This document shows, in pieces, positions 1 to 10,640 of a stretch of 36,462 nt of DNA. Every line of letters begins with the position of its first letter. Position 1 is the first letter of the stretch. This DNA comes from Saccoglossus kowalevskii (lineage: Eukaryota > Hemichordata > Enteropneusta > Harrimaniidae): contig NW_003137831.1 of assembly GCF_000003605.2 (NCBI RefSeq), positions 18,888-55,349 on the forward strand, given 5' to 3'. A program made the position numbers and the translations under genes. The notes beneath the pieces were generated by a model. The model ran no database searches. It was not told where the DNA came from and saw only the letters and a program-made list of their open reading frames with translations.

Positions 1-171
1 TTTGGAACAGCTGGTTGAAACAATGAAGTCAGTCACGGTCTGTTGAATTGGGGGTGCAGTAGTAATAGGTACTTTCAAGTTTTCAATTTTTGTTAAGAAC
101 TCTTCAACCTGAAGCCGAAATTGGGGGTGCGGTTACTATTACGAATGCGGTTTATATTAGGACTTTAACGG

Positions 172-411
172 TACATGTGGACCTCTCTCAGATTTGTTCA
201 TTTCATGATGATATCTTCAATTATCTAATTCTGATGAATATTTTTGGTAAAATGTTATAGTTTTTCGAATTTTTGTTGAGAACAGTAAGTCTGATTGCTT
301 TGATACAATGTACTATACATATTGTTCATTTTCTAATGATATCTTCAGTTCTTTAATTGAAATGTGCATTGCTAACAGCGGAGCTATCTCACCCGACAGG
401 CTGCTTGTTTT
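172..411 (-). repeat. hAT 3'-end-like repeat inside the RBL1 intron
   Basis: Read on the minus strand, this stretch matches the sequence just downstream of the decayed hAT transposase stop codon at 36074 onward. It has the same bases around GATAGCTCCGCTGTTAGCAA, then a single copy of the unit that is tandemly repeated at the right edge (ending TCTGAGAGAGGTCCACATGT). Homology stops near 411, which corresponds to the end of the transposase frame at the other locus, so this copy has no coding part. Positions 1-171 hold a degenerate repeat with the motif TTGGGGGTGCGGT. The whole stretch lies in the intron upstream of the pocket-protein exon at 515. Confidence 0.75.
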
Positions 412-514
412 CTTTTTTTTTCTTTCTTTTTTTTAGTGAAATCTTCTGAGTGATTGTTTGTAGGTAGATGAAAGTCGGTGTCTTCAATATTAATTTCTTG
501 ATGTTACATTTCAG

Positions 515-1597
515 ATATTTGTTCGGAAGATCCAGTTATTTGCGATGCGCTTCTCGGCGCAAAATGGTGCAGCCGAAGGTGGACTGGAGGCGCCGCCATT
601 GTCCCCTCTCCCGTTGGTCAAAAGTCATCCAGTATCACCAAGAAGAGTGTCCAGCCAACATCAAGTCTATATATCACCACGTAAAAATAGTACACCCTTG
701 AGTCCTTCCAGTCGAATGATGTACTGCTTTAACAGGAGTCCTTCTAAGGTAAGAATCAATTTTACTTGCAATGGTGTCGGCACATTGTTTAAAAAACAAA
801 AACGTGAGATAATTCGCACTACGAGCTGTGCCAATGAATCTTTGATGTAAACATTTGCCGAGATCTTGTTGATAACGTGAGATGCAATAGACGAGGATAG
901 ATGAGGCAAAAACAAATCATATAGTTCTTTTGCTATCAAAAAGATTTCGGCAATTTGGCGAGCAGGTCGTAGTGACATAGTAAATATTTGTCTTTGTGTA
1001 CAAAATTATGAAATCGTCAGTATTTATGGAAATGAAAATGTAATGGTTTATGGCATATATTACCATGGCAATGTCAAATCAAGAACCAGTCAGAATTATT
1101 AGCTCCTGGAACTACCGGTAACATTTTTACAGTCTATAGTGCTAATTAAAAGTTTTTGTTGAGGTTCAAACACAAGCTCTAAAAATATACAGTACTTGGA
1201 AAATCAAAGATGGCGGTCACCTTATTTCCGAAGTGGCTTACAAACATAAGATATTTTACAAACATGAACGACTTTCAAACTGTTTGACACTCTAAGGACT
1301 TAATAAAATAACAAAATGTTTATATGCTAGACCTATTGATTAATTGATTTGTCTTCTTTTTTTTCCTATACTAGCATTTTAATTATGTATCATCCATGCT
1401 TTGTTTTACAGAACCTTCGTGACATAAACAACATGATTAAATCGGGTGAACGACCAATCGGAAAGCGTGCTCTTTTACAAGATGACAGCAGTGACAGTCC
1501 TTCAAAACGTCACTGCGCAGAGAACACGGGCATTAATCTCTTGAGACGCCTCACAGACGTGACTTCTGATAGACAAGCCGCGTCCTCAACCCTATAA
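515..1597 (+). CDS. RBL1: Retinoblastoma-like pocket protein (p107/p130), C-terminal two exons, partial
   Basis: These are the last two coding exons of a p107/p130 orthologue, a nuclear corepressor that binds E2F4/5-DP through its pocket and is inactivated by cyclin-CDK phosphorylation. Exon 515-748 follows a TTTCAG acceptor, encodes 78 residues in phase 0 and ends at AAG|GTAAGA. The last exon, 1412-1597, follows TTTTACAG and encodes 61 residues plus TAA. Visible family signatures are the segment after the B pocket (IFVRKIQLFAMRF), the CDK-site-rich block APPLSP, SPRR, YISPRKN, PLSP, then FNRSPSK joined across the intron to the DINNMIKSGE segment, and a terminal SPSKRHC and LLRRLTDV. These match the extreme C-terminus of vertebrate RBL1/RBL2 in order and spacing. 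The rest of the gene lies left of the window. Invertebrates usually have a single p107/p130 gene, so RBL1 versus RBL2 is not decided. The intron 749-1411 holds nothing I recognise. Confidence 0.93.
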
Positions 1598-4500
1598 GGC
1601 GACTTGTACCCGTAGAGCAGGAGGATCAAGGGCTTGTGACATATTTTACTGTACAAGATTTCTCTGTACAAAGTGTGTAAGAAGAAAAGCCTTTATTAAG
1701 AAAAGCGCCATTGTTGAACAAACTGATTCTATGGTAGAGCTTTTAGGTGGCTTGCTGTATTTGCAATAAACAGGTTGAAGACTATTTAGTATTAAAATGG
1801 CACAGGAAGGGAGGAAGGAGGAGGGGGGGGGGGTCATTATGACATTACAATCCAGTGTTAGTATTATAACATGACTTGGTAGTTAGATTGTCAACATTGA
1901 TCTACCTAGGTGGTCAGCTTGCAGTCTTACCATTGCTCTAGGGTGCCTTATTGCCATATTGAAGCTGATTTTTCTGATTTGAGCTTGAACTTAATAGATT
2001 CAGAGCCAAGTGTAAGAAAGACCAGTAGGGTTAATATATATATATATAGAAGGCATATTGTATTTTTGTAGATTAACAAGGTACAGTTAAAATAAAAGGT
2101 ATTTTGTTTTGTTTTTTAAATAAATCATGTTAAACACGGTGAGTGTGTAAAAAGTGGTTCATATCACCCGCCTCTATTATGGCCATGGTGTTTATTTCAC
2201 CGGAATCATGACTGAAATTGGTATGCATTTTGATGATTTGCTGGATATCGGACGTAAGGGTTTTTTTCAAGTGAGTACCCGTTGTAGGGTATACCTGTGG
2301 ACATTGGATACCCTTTATATCGGGTATATTTGGGTGGACGTCCATTACAAGGTGCATTGAATAGATACATCTAGTATTTTTAAGCACTCTTAATAATCTT
2401 TATGCCATCTTATTGTCCCAACATTTTCTCGTCACAAACAACTAGATGCCTTCACATGTACTTTTTGGCACATTTGGGATGGTTTATGTCTTGCAAGTGC
2501 CAAATCAAATCTCAATTATTGAACTTCACTGCTTGTATGCATGAAAGTATTGACATTTTTTTTCTCAAGGGTGCTCCTGCTCTAATTGTGTAAAACCGTG
2601 TTCCCTTTGATGTGCTAAGCTTGCAATCTAAGCTTGTCTTCGTATCCCATTCGTATGTGTTGGCCAAAGATGAATTCATCTCAGCACCTCCATCTCCAAA
2701 TTTGACTGTCCCTGTTGTCGTAGAACCAGCTGTATTTGTAATACATCCACTCTCTTAAGGTTGTCCAACGTGACCCAGTTCCAGGGAGCTAGATCAAATG
2801 AACGGGATTCTGTAAATTTGATGTTTTCCTATTCTTTTAACGGTGCAATGTTTCATGTATAGTTGTCTTTTTTGTACATTACATATTTTTTTGCTGACTT
2901 TGCAAATTTTTATTGAAACCCAAATTGTAAATATTATTACCTACTTTTTAGTCATAATTGATGTAATATTAGATTATTGAGTACTCTATTCTTTCTCCAC
3001 GTTATTTTTAACACGACTTCATGAGAATGTTGTTAGTATTTTTTTTTTTTTGTGTGTTAAAAAAAATTATGCTTAAGAACATAGATAATAGCAATAAATG
3101 CATGAACTTTCACTGAGTTTTAATTTCTCCAAATAAGTGCAATTTTATAAATTTAATCCATGTAAAATTACAATATATTGTAATTGTTTCACTGGAAAAT
3201 TTGTGTATTTAAAATCCAGTGACCATGCCCAAAATGTCAAACACGGAGAAACTAAAAATCCCAGTGAAAATTAATGCTTCTATAATAGCATCTTATTTTA
3301 TAATTTTTCTGATTCATCTTAAAATAATTTTTGTTAGAGAACTGAAATACTGCAAAGATGGTTTCACATTTGTAACTAGCGTTTCTCATTGTGAAATGAT
3401 TTTATGCTTTTGTTTGCTTTGTATTTTACATCAGATTTTAGAGAAAGTTTTATGCTGTTTTACTAACTTTTTTTTTGTAAGCTTCATTTTGTTTCTGTAC
3501 ATGTTGTACAAAAATAAAGGAGAAAATTCTAAAACTGTTTTACTATTCTTGATCGTATGTCACTGGTACTTTACGTCTCGTAATGTGTTAAAGGGCTCAT
3601 TAACGGGCAGTGGTCGTCGTGCAGCGTGTGTTCGAATTTCATGTGAACAAACAATATATTCTACACGTGTTTATGTTGCTGGCCGTCCCAAATCGAACAG
3701 GAATTGGTAGACAACCACTGCTCTTTAACTTTTTGAGCAATATAACTCGCATCATTTTTTTAAGCCAATGGGAGATCGTTTCCTCTAAAAACTTTATCAA
3801 ACTTAGAATGTGTAAATTGTGATGTTGTGAATTGCATTTCCCCACTGTTTATGATCTGTAGAAAACCTATCACAGATACCTGTAAGAGTCGAGGGATTTA
3901 TTACAGTTCATGAGAAATCTTCACTAACAGAATCCTGAAATAGTGTATAGAGGGCGCTCTACTGTTAATGGTCTTGAATAACAATGTACATTTGATTTCT
4001 GTCCAGTCATCAAATAATTTGTACCGGTAGCTAAACTAACTGAATTTGTAATGTTTTATGGGAAACTCAATTGTCTATTATTCTGTGTATGTATCGGTAA
4101 TATGATCCTTTAACCATGTCTCTTGGTAAGATTACTGGAGAGCCCCATCATGTTCTCTGCCACATACAGTACATAAGTTTGTGAATTGTATAAAAAAAAA
4201 AACATTTTTATAAGACTATTGTTGAGCGACAACCTAAGATTGGGTTAAATTTTAGCCCGTTCTTGGTGTAGCCTGAACGCGACTTATTTCTTCGTAGACT
4301 TTACAAAACAACTATTTGTCATGTGTCTGCTCTAAATAGCATAGAAAGCAATACGAATCATAAACGTATCGCCTTCACCTCTGTTTCTTACCATGAAGCC
4401 AAAAAAATAAAATGTTTTAACTCCATGTTCTATTTTATTCAGTAAAATATCAGAAACTTACATTGGATCTTTAGTTTAATATAAATCTACTTACATTCAA

Positions 4501-5204
4501 AACAAATAATCCGGAAAAAAACATAAAAGTTGCTGCTACAATTATTCATTTCAGACGTTTTGTTTTGCTGGTTGAGCCAGCGGCTGTTTCATCTCAATTA
4601 TGAGCAGAACACTGCCACAGTCAGTAACGCCACATAATTCTATTTTTAAATAAGTTAAAAATAAAAACAATATGAAATGTGTTGACTAACTCTTAAGGGC
4701 GCAGTTCGTAACAATCTGACCTCAAAGGGTGGACTAATGCTCAAGTAATGTTGCGAGGACGAACGAATGGAGGGGTAATAATTTGTTTAGAACTTGTAAA
4801 TAAACAGTGTCCGCATGTCGATCACTTTTTAATGGGGTATTTTCGTAAGCTGTAATCTATTGTTTTTATTTTCGTAATAATGCAATTTAAATAAATAAAC
4901 AAAAATATTATTTTTTTTAAGCGTACAAAGCATTTTAATTCGTACACAATTTCCAATTTTATTCTTAAACTAAAATTATCAAAAATATAAAAATGTAATT
5001 AGGAATTTGCTTTATCTGTAAAGTGTAAAAACCTATTTTTTACAGTAAATGGAATTTTCCTGTAAAAACGTAAAATGCAGTTTTTATTTCCTGTAACCTG
5101 AACCAGCTATCCCTCCTTGCCCTCTATTTACCGGTAATAGTCAAGTTTTAGTTTATGGTACTTTTTAACCAACTGATTTTGACTTCCACTAATCTGTTCT
5201 ACCT
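1598..5204. other. RBL1 3' UTR and repeat-rich spacer
   Basis: No gene is visible here. The first part is the 3' UTR of the pocket-protein gene, with AATAAA hexamers on the plus strand at 1765-1770, 2091-2096 and 2119-2124 as candidate polyadenylation signals. Further on the sequence is AT-rich with a short TA run at about 2034-2047, a small CACTGGA/TCCAGTG hairpin near 3190-3222, and a dispersed repeat around 4225-4310 that recurs inverted at about 13396-13445. Open frames in this stretch, including a 163-codon frame at 3219-3710, have low-complexity hydrophobic composition and no recognisable domain. Confidence 0.5.
4837..5125 (-). repeat. Dispersed AT-rich repeat, related to copies near 9.9 kb and 27.3 kb
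   Basis: The block starting GTATTTTCGTAAGCTGTAAT is shared with 27264 onward in the same orientation. Its right end, AGCTATCCCTCCTTGCCCTC, is the inverse of the left terminus of the TIR element at 9865-10247 (GAGGGAGCAAGGGGGTAGCT). It looks like an old copy of that non-autonomous element. No coding capacity is visible. Confidence 0.55.
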
Positions 5205-5691
5205 GTGGTGACTTTTAACCATACCTGGATACTACTACTTAAACTACTTCCTACACACTGTGATGCCAACAGTGCATTATCAATGATTATATTTTGCTCA
5301 TTCTGCAAAGTTGACTTCTCTCCATTATTAAATCGTTTTGTTTGTGGTGCAAATTACAAGTGTAATAGATTCGCCAACTGTTATTCAAGAAAGATCAAAT
5401 ATATATCAATTGAATACTACCCAAACTCTATATCTTCTTTCAATCACTAATTTTGAAATTATTCCTGGTCCCGACTTAAATAATAATGCATACTTTATCA
5501 ACGATGCTCATATTGACTCAACATTGGTTGGTTCTCTCTCAATACCTGAATCCTCAAATGGTCACAACATACTCTATACCTGTATGTGTACAGTCATTGA
5601 ATTCATCAACTGTGATCCAGAAAAAAATATGTCTTCGGGATTGGTTCAGATAAATTTGTCATCGTTTTGGACTCCATGTTCATCGGCTTGA
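5205..5691 (+). pseudogene. Possible remnant of a LINE 5' region with a degenerate 2A-like motif
   Basis: Two overlapping plus-strand frames (5205-5450 and 5338-5691) are open for longer than the surrounding AT-rich sequence would suggest. The second contains TLYLLSITNFEIIPGPD. This resembles the 'LLLLSGDIExNPGP' stretch near the start of many CR1/L2-type LINE ORFs, which can act as a 2A peptide. The conserved E and final PGP are kept, but the N before PGP is I, so it would not be expected to work. No endonuclease or reverse transcriptase motif follows. A chance open frame is a real alternative. Confidence 0.22.
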
Positions 5692-6941
5692 ATTTTCGAA
5701 ACATCGCAAAACTAATAAAATTATGTATTCGATGCAAAGTCTAAATTCTATAAATTAATCAATGAAAGTCTAGGTAATACGCACATTTGAATAAATGTCA
5801 ATGAACTCATAACCGTCTATGCAATACCAAATGTTATTTAAACAGACCTTGTGTATTTAATACAGAAAACATATTTTTTTTTTCATTTTTATTACATAAA
5901 CAGTACACTGTTCAACAAAATATGTTGTCATGGTAACTACATTGGGTCAGATAAAAAAAAAAACAGTAACTGGAATATAAACAAAATAACATATACACTA
6001 AACACCAGTAGTATATACGTCATTTAGCTAAACACATATTTGATGCCCTCTGAGCCTATTTATACGAGACGTCGCTGACTCGCAGAGATTAGGTGTGACA
6101 TAACTAGCTATGCGTATTCTCAGACACGTCGTTGATGCAACAGAAAATCGTATATAGTGATCTTTAAAAATATCTTACTATATTTTCCGGATTTGTAATT
6201 TGGTGATTCAAACGAAATTCAATTCAGTAAACACTTTATACACAAAATAAGCATACACGGAAAGATCACGATGCCATAACATTTTCGTTTGTGCTCAAGA
6301 CACATATAAATTTACTTCTAATTGTATATTTCATTGAAATTTTTTTTCCAAAGCAGTCAAAAAGCAGACTCAAATTAAATTTGGAGAATTCAATTTTAAA
6401 AATCATTCTTGTTATAAACTGAAGCACACTGATAATGACCAACATTTTGCTAAAAGAAAATTTGAAATGAAAGATGCTTTCAAAGCGTGTACTGTGATTG
6501 GTAATGAATAGTCTGCAAAATATAGATTCAAATACAAGTGTATGCAAACTTTCTAACACATGCAATGATTTTATATTTTTAGAGACTATCTTCACCATCC
6601 TATACAATCATCCTAAATAATCACACCAGCCAAATACAAAATTATATCTAACTGTCCATCAAATTAAAAAAATAGCTACATCAACACATGAAGTTGTCAA
6701 TTAATATAATTACAGTTACATTACTTATATTAAACTCGCTCAAGAAATCAACCACCACATGCCTGCCCACTGGTTAAAAAACATAACCACTGGTTCAGAC
6801 CTACATAGAAAAAAATTACTTACAGTCAAACCTGTGTAGCGTTCACCCAAAGAATTGTCCTCATATGGAAGTTGGATTATTTTTTTTATGAATTGCCATC
6901 TCGTACATTTGATATAATATTTGCTTAATGGTTTGGTCATG

Positions 6942-6947
6942 TTTATT
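6942..6947 (-). promoter_or_regulatory. Candidate polyadenylation signal, TspO-like gene A
   Basis: On the minus strand an AATAAA hexamer lies 14 bases beyond the TAG stop at 6962-6964. It would give a very short 3' UTR. Gene B has no equivalent at this distance. Confidence 0.4.
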
Positions 6948-6961
6948 TGAGTACGGTATGC

Positions 6962-8189
6962 CTACTCTTTTGTCACCATGGTAACAATGGGCTGTGTAAA
7001 ATGTCGCCACATAAGTAATACTACCCGTGCTATCAATAAGACGATAGCCACGCCCAAGGTGGAAGCAAGCGCGGTAGTAACATTAGTAACGTGCCAATTT
7101 TTGGAGATACTACCGATTAGAAAGACAATAACGACAAAATATGGAGTGATTGTGTAGCGCAAGTATTTCTCTAACACCGTATATTGCTCTATCACGAACC
7201 ACGCAGTTACTTCAATTGATACTATCGTCAAGGCAACGATGGTCACTGTGGATTGGTCCACATCTGCAACGTATCTTAACACTATGCTCAGGTTTAGAAT
7301 GGTTGCCAGGGAGCTCCATGCAGCGTACATGGCCAAACCGTTATGGACAAGTACCCGAATTGCCCAGACGTCAATATTAGATAATTCGTGGAGATTTCGG
7401 TACAAATTGAAATGACTAATAAATATACAAACATACAAGGTAAAGGCAATTAAAGCCAAACAAAACAAAGACACTAGTAGATATTCCCTGTCAAACAAAA
7501 TCAACCACCCAATATTCAGTCCCAGGTTCAAAGAAAACGTAGCGTAAAACAGGGGAGTCAACACTCGAGGGCGCACGTATACGTAGTCTGTTCCATTCTT
7601 GCGAAAGATTGTTGTGAGGGCGTAGATCAGCCACAATATGTTCCATGTGTAAATCACACCCCAGATTGAGAACGTCCAGCCAGCTGGAGTGATTTCTGTG
7701 TAATATTTATCAGATAAGTTACTCACGCTGTGAAGAAATAGTCCTGTGAAAAAAAACAAGTGTATACATTATTATAATAACCGCCACGGTTGTCACATTA
7801 TAATTTCAATGCATTCTATACATTATATTGTATAACGTCGCATGGGACTCCATCAAACACAAAGTGTCGCGATGGCAACCATATTTTCATCTGTTATTGA
7901 ATATAACAATATTACGGATAAACGTGTAAAAATGAGATGAAAATAGAATTAATAGAATTGTTAATAACTGCACTCATTTTTTTGTTTTCTGTAACGCACA
8001 TCGAGTGTAGAAATATTATTGAGTTACGTCTGTCAAGTTAAGATATCACACAGAAAAAAACTAACATTATAACAACTTACCACCAGATTGCTCAGGCCGG
8101 CCGCCCAATGCATTGATGATTATGACGGCTATGAACATTACCACAGCAAGGAGTAAGGTCAAGAGTGTAGGGAGGTGGTGTACAGCCAT
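6962..8189 (-). CDS. Multi-pass membrane protein, TspO/MBR-like, copy A
   Basis: Two coding exons give 296 residues. Exon 2 is 8081-8198, with ATG at 8189 after the acceptor TTATTTCAG and donor GGTG|GTAAGT. Exon 3 is 7743-6962, after acceptor TTTTTTTTCACAG. The split glycine codon 37 keeps the frame. The N-terminus is a hydrophobic helix (about residues 9-28). A short polar loop follows, then the motif ITPAGWTFSIWGVIYTW (54-70). This motif resembles the FTPAGYxFSIWGLIY signature of bacterial tryptophan-rich sensory/TspO-MBR proteins. About seven further hydrophobic segments follow. Family members are small membrane proteins binding porphyrins or cholesterol in bacteria, mitochondria or ER. 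The ligand of this divergent, longer form is unknown. Starting at the ATG inside the long exon 3 frame (7759) would lose the conserved exon 2. The protein ends VTMVTKE and lacks the acidic tail of copy B. The gene is certain. The family call rests on one motif plus topology. Confidence 0.8.
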
Positions 8190-8343
8190 CTTGTTTTACT
8201 GAAATAACAAATTAACGGTGAGATTCTGAATATACATCACCTACATTATACGCTCATTGACCGAGCTAGCGTAAAGCCATCTTTGCCAGCCAAGGACCAT
8301 TTATTCGGCCGAAGCCTCAACATTGGGCCGGCTTTAGCGAAAC

Positions 8344-8460
8344 TGTGCACGCGCAGAAATTGAGTCCAAACGACAATAACATGAATGACAACACACGCTA
8401 AAAACGCAAAGGCTCATGGGAGGACGCTTGTTTGTAAACAAATGACACGTTATGGCCATC
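8344..8460 (-). repeat. Degraded copy of the GTCACCTGCGCA TIR element, intron 1 of gene A
   Basis: This shares the core ACACGCTAAAAACGCAAAGGCTCATGGG-type sequence and TTGTTTGTAAACAA with the intact copies at 15991-16125 and 17443-17581. Its termini are eroded: the left end keeps only GTGCACGCGCAG. It has the same orientation and the same position (intron 1, upstream of exon 2) as the copy at 17443, so the insertion probably predates the gene duplication. Confidence 0.75.
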
Positions 8461-8544
8461 CATGGAGCTAAAAAAAGATGAGCCATCCATGGAGGTAATA
8501 AGAATTTTTTTTTTCCATGGGCCATTACCTTGGACTATTGTTTA

Positions 8545-8671
8545 CACATAACACCGTCACCACAGTAGCTATATTTTTATCTCTTATGTATTGTATGTAT
8601 TTATGTTCCTTACCATACAAAAACCCTCTGAAGGTTTTTTAGTAGTGTAATAAAGTTATTATTATTATATA
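8545..8671 (+). repeat. Retroposon 3' tail in intron 1 of gene A
   Basis: The end is typical of CR1/L2-type LINEs and their SINEs: TGTATTGTATGTATTTATG, a small hairpin AAAAACCCTCTGAAGGTTTTT, then ATAAAG and a TTATTATTATTAT microsatellite tail. No reverse transcriptase frame precedes it, so it is a severely 5'-truncated copy. Confidence 0.55.
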
Positions 8672-9864
8672 CACCACCAAGAAACAGAGCTGTGTTTTTT
8701 TTCTGACATATCTTTGTGAATTATTTTTTTTCTGTCGCCATAAGTTGAATTTGTACTGTTTGGGAAAAATTTGCTACGCAACCTACGAGACGATGGGATA
8801 ACAATATTGAATTTATAATAATTGGTATAATGATTAATTGCGCAAAAAATGAATGAAAATGTATTCAGCCAGCGGGAAGGTTGTGTGCAAATGAGATTTT
8901 ATCGTGAATTTGAAGACCGTGTATCGCTAGTTTATGAAATGTTGAATTTTCAAACCACGCTCGTAGTAAAACTAAACATCGTAGCACGCTGAAAATTTGC
9001 GAATTGTGCAACAATTTCGTCTCAAATAGATTGCTTTGATAAATTGTGCGATGGTACGAGGTGGCTCGACATTTGAAAGGGGTCTATTTCCAGGACAATG
9101 AAAAAAAAATGGAGGTCGCCTTTGAATGGCCTATATCCAATCACTGTTATGTAACAGCAACAGTAACCATGGCACCCTTTGTTTGTTGCAGTAGTCTGTT
9201 AGTTAGCACATTGATCCAGGCATAGAAGTAGAAAATATCTCTTCTCTACCCTCATGATCCAGGGCAGCAATTCAGACAAAGCGGACGAATGTTCAATTTG
9301 TTTGACCATTTTGGCTATTCGAACGTCGCATTCGAGCTTGACTATCTCAAAAACCCAGACACATTCGCCTCTCTATTTTGAGTGCATAGTTTATGAAAGA
9401 TTGAAAAACGGGTGCTAACGTGATATTTGAAGGATTTAGAATGAGATAGTCACCGTCTTTATTCAAAGTCGAGAAACAGTGTAATGAACAGTACATACAG
9501 AGCGTTGATGTTCACATTGATCTGGTTATGATTGAGGGAAATTGACCATCTACTAGAGCAAACCAAAAACACTAGAAAATATAATTTTAGTGTCTTTGAG
9601 CAAACAAGAAAAGGCTTGGTTACCATTGCTGTTACGTAACACTGATCGTTAGAAAACTATTCACTGGCGATCTTTACATTTTTCTTTGCGCTGGGAATTG
9701 ACTAGGTTTTCAATTATTTTTGTACAAGTCATCTTTCGAAATTTGCCATACAATATTGCTTTAATATTCATAATTTGTAATTGATACAAAAGGACCGTTT
9801 TTTCGACCTGGTAAAAGTGAAATATGCAGCTTTACTGGATTTCTCATCTAAATGTTAACTGTAG

Positions 9865-10247
9865 AGAGGGAGCAAGGGGGTAGCTGGTACAGTTTTACGG
9901 GAAATAAAAAGGGCTTTTTACAATTTACAAGGAAAAGAAGACGTTTTTACAGTTTACAGTGAAAATTGATTTTTGCAGTGAATTGTGTCATCTAGTCGTT
10001 TTACAGTTTCGAAAATGTAATTTCCCTGGATTATTCTTTACGACTTTTTTTTATTTGGATGTGAATTCTTGTACGTACGAGAAAAATGACACATTTTTAC
10101 AGTGTACGAACAAATATTTGATTGATTACGTTGTACGTCTAGCCTGTGATTACAGAATTACGGAATTTATTTTTTCAATTTATGTTGTACGAACAAAAAA
10201 ATATTGCAATTACGTTGAACGAAAATAACCCTTGCCCCCCCCCCTCC
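9865..10247. repeat. Non-autonomous TIR element with G/C-run ends
   Basis: The left end AGAGGGAGCAAGGGGGTA is mirrored at the right end by TAACCCTTGCCCCCCCCC and CTC, giving imperfect terminal inverted repeats of about 18-20 bases. The interior is AT-rich with repeated TTTTTACAGT and GTACGAA words. An 89-codon frame inside (9959-10228) has no recognisable domain. It lies in intron 1 of gene A, with an eroded relative at 4837-5125. Confidence 0.6.
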
Positions 10248-10400
10248 ACTGTACGCCGAATAGTTACATTTTTGATCGCATTTGTCCTAAGTTTATTATC
10301 TACAATCTGTCAAGCATCATGACTGAAAGTCTGCAGTGATGTATCCTCATGTCAATACAATACAACAATAATATCGAATCATAATCTTAAGGGAACATAC

Positions 10401-10480
10401 CTGTCGTTTGTCAGTCGATAACAGTAAGTTACACACAACTTACTAGGATGTCAGGACACATATGATCCACTGGACTGGGT
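10401..10480 (-). other. Predicted 5' noncoding exon of TspO-like gene A
   Basis: On the minus strand the conserved stretch GTCCTGACATCCTAGTAAGT leads to ACAAACGACAG|GTATGTT, a strong splice donor ending at 10401. The same sequence and donor occur at unit B (18842), although the surrounding sequence has diverged. It would splice to the exon starting at 8198, just upstream of the ATG. The 5' limit (transcription start) is not visible. Confidence 0.6.
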
Positions 10481-10640
10481 ACCGTGTCTTGTCGCGAGAC
10501 CTTGGACGCACAGAGAAAGGCACTCTGAATGGTTAGATTCCAGGCTAATAATCGGGGTGTCAACGACCTAAATGTTATCATGTATCATAACCTTGAGATC
10601 TATGAACCAATCAAGTCCGTGATGGGGCACATGCGCATGG

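Larger units (their letters stand above)
5950..10640. repeat. Tandem duplication unit A (contains TspO-like gene A)
   Basis: Unit A aligns by eye with 13640-19060 at several separated points. The distal 3' flank shares ACTGGAATATAA and TACACTAAACACTA. The proximal 3' flank shares AACAGAAAATCGTA near 6140 and 15420, AAATATAGAT near 6519 and 15720, and TAATATAATTACAGTTACA near 6702 and 15868. The gene itself aligns, and so does a 5' noncoding exon with its donor site at 10401 and 18842. Noncoding homology is patchy, so the duplication is not recent, although part of the coding sequence is nearly identical. Limits are approximate. Confidence 0.8.

Noticed and set aside
3219-3710. 163-codon plus-strand frame
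   Set aside because: Very rich in F, I, L and C, no domain, no splice context, in AT-rich repeat sequence downstream of RBL1; most likely chance.
7150-7380. Plus-strand frames at 7150-7380 and 16417-16653
   Set aside because: Antisense shadows of exon 3 of the TspO-like genes.
8334-8525. Similar minus-strand frames at 8334-8525 and 17419-17637 sharing SLCVFSV
   Set aside because: Shared because both cross copies of the same TIR element; not a gene family.
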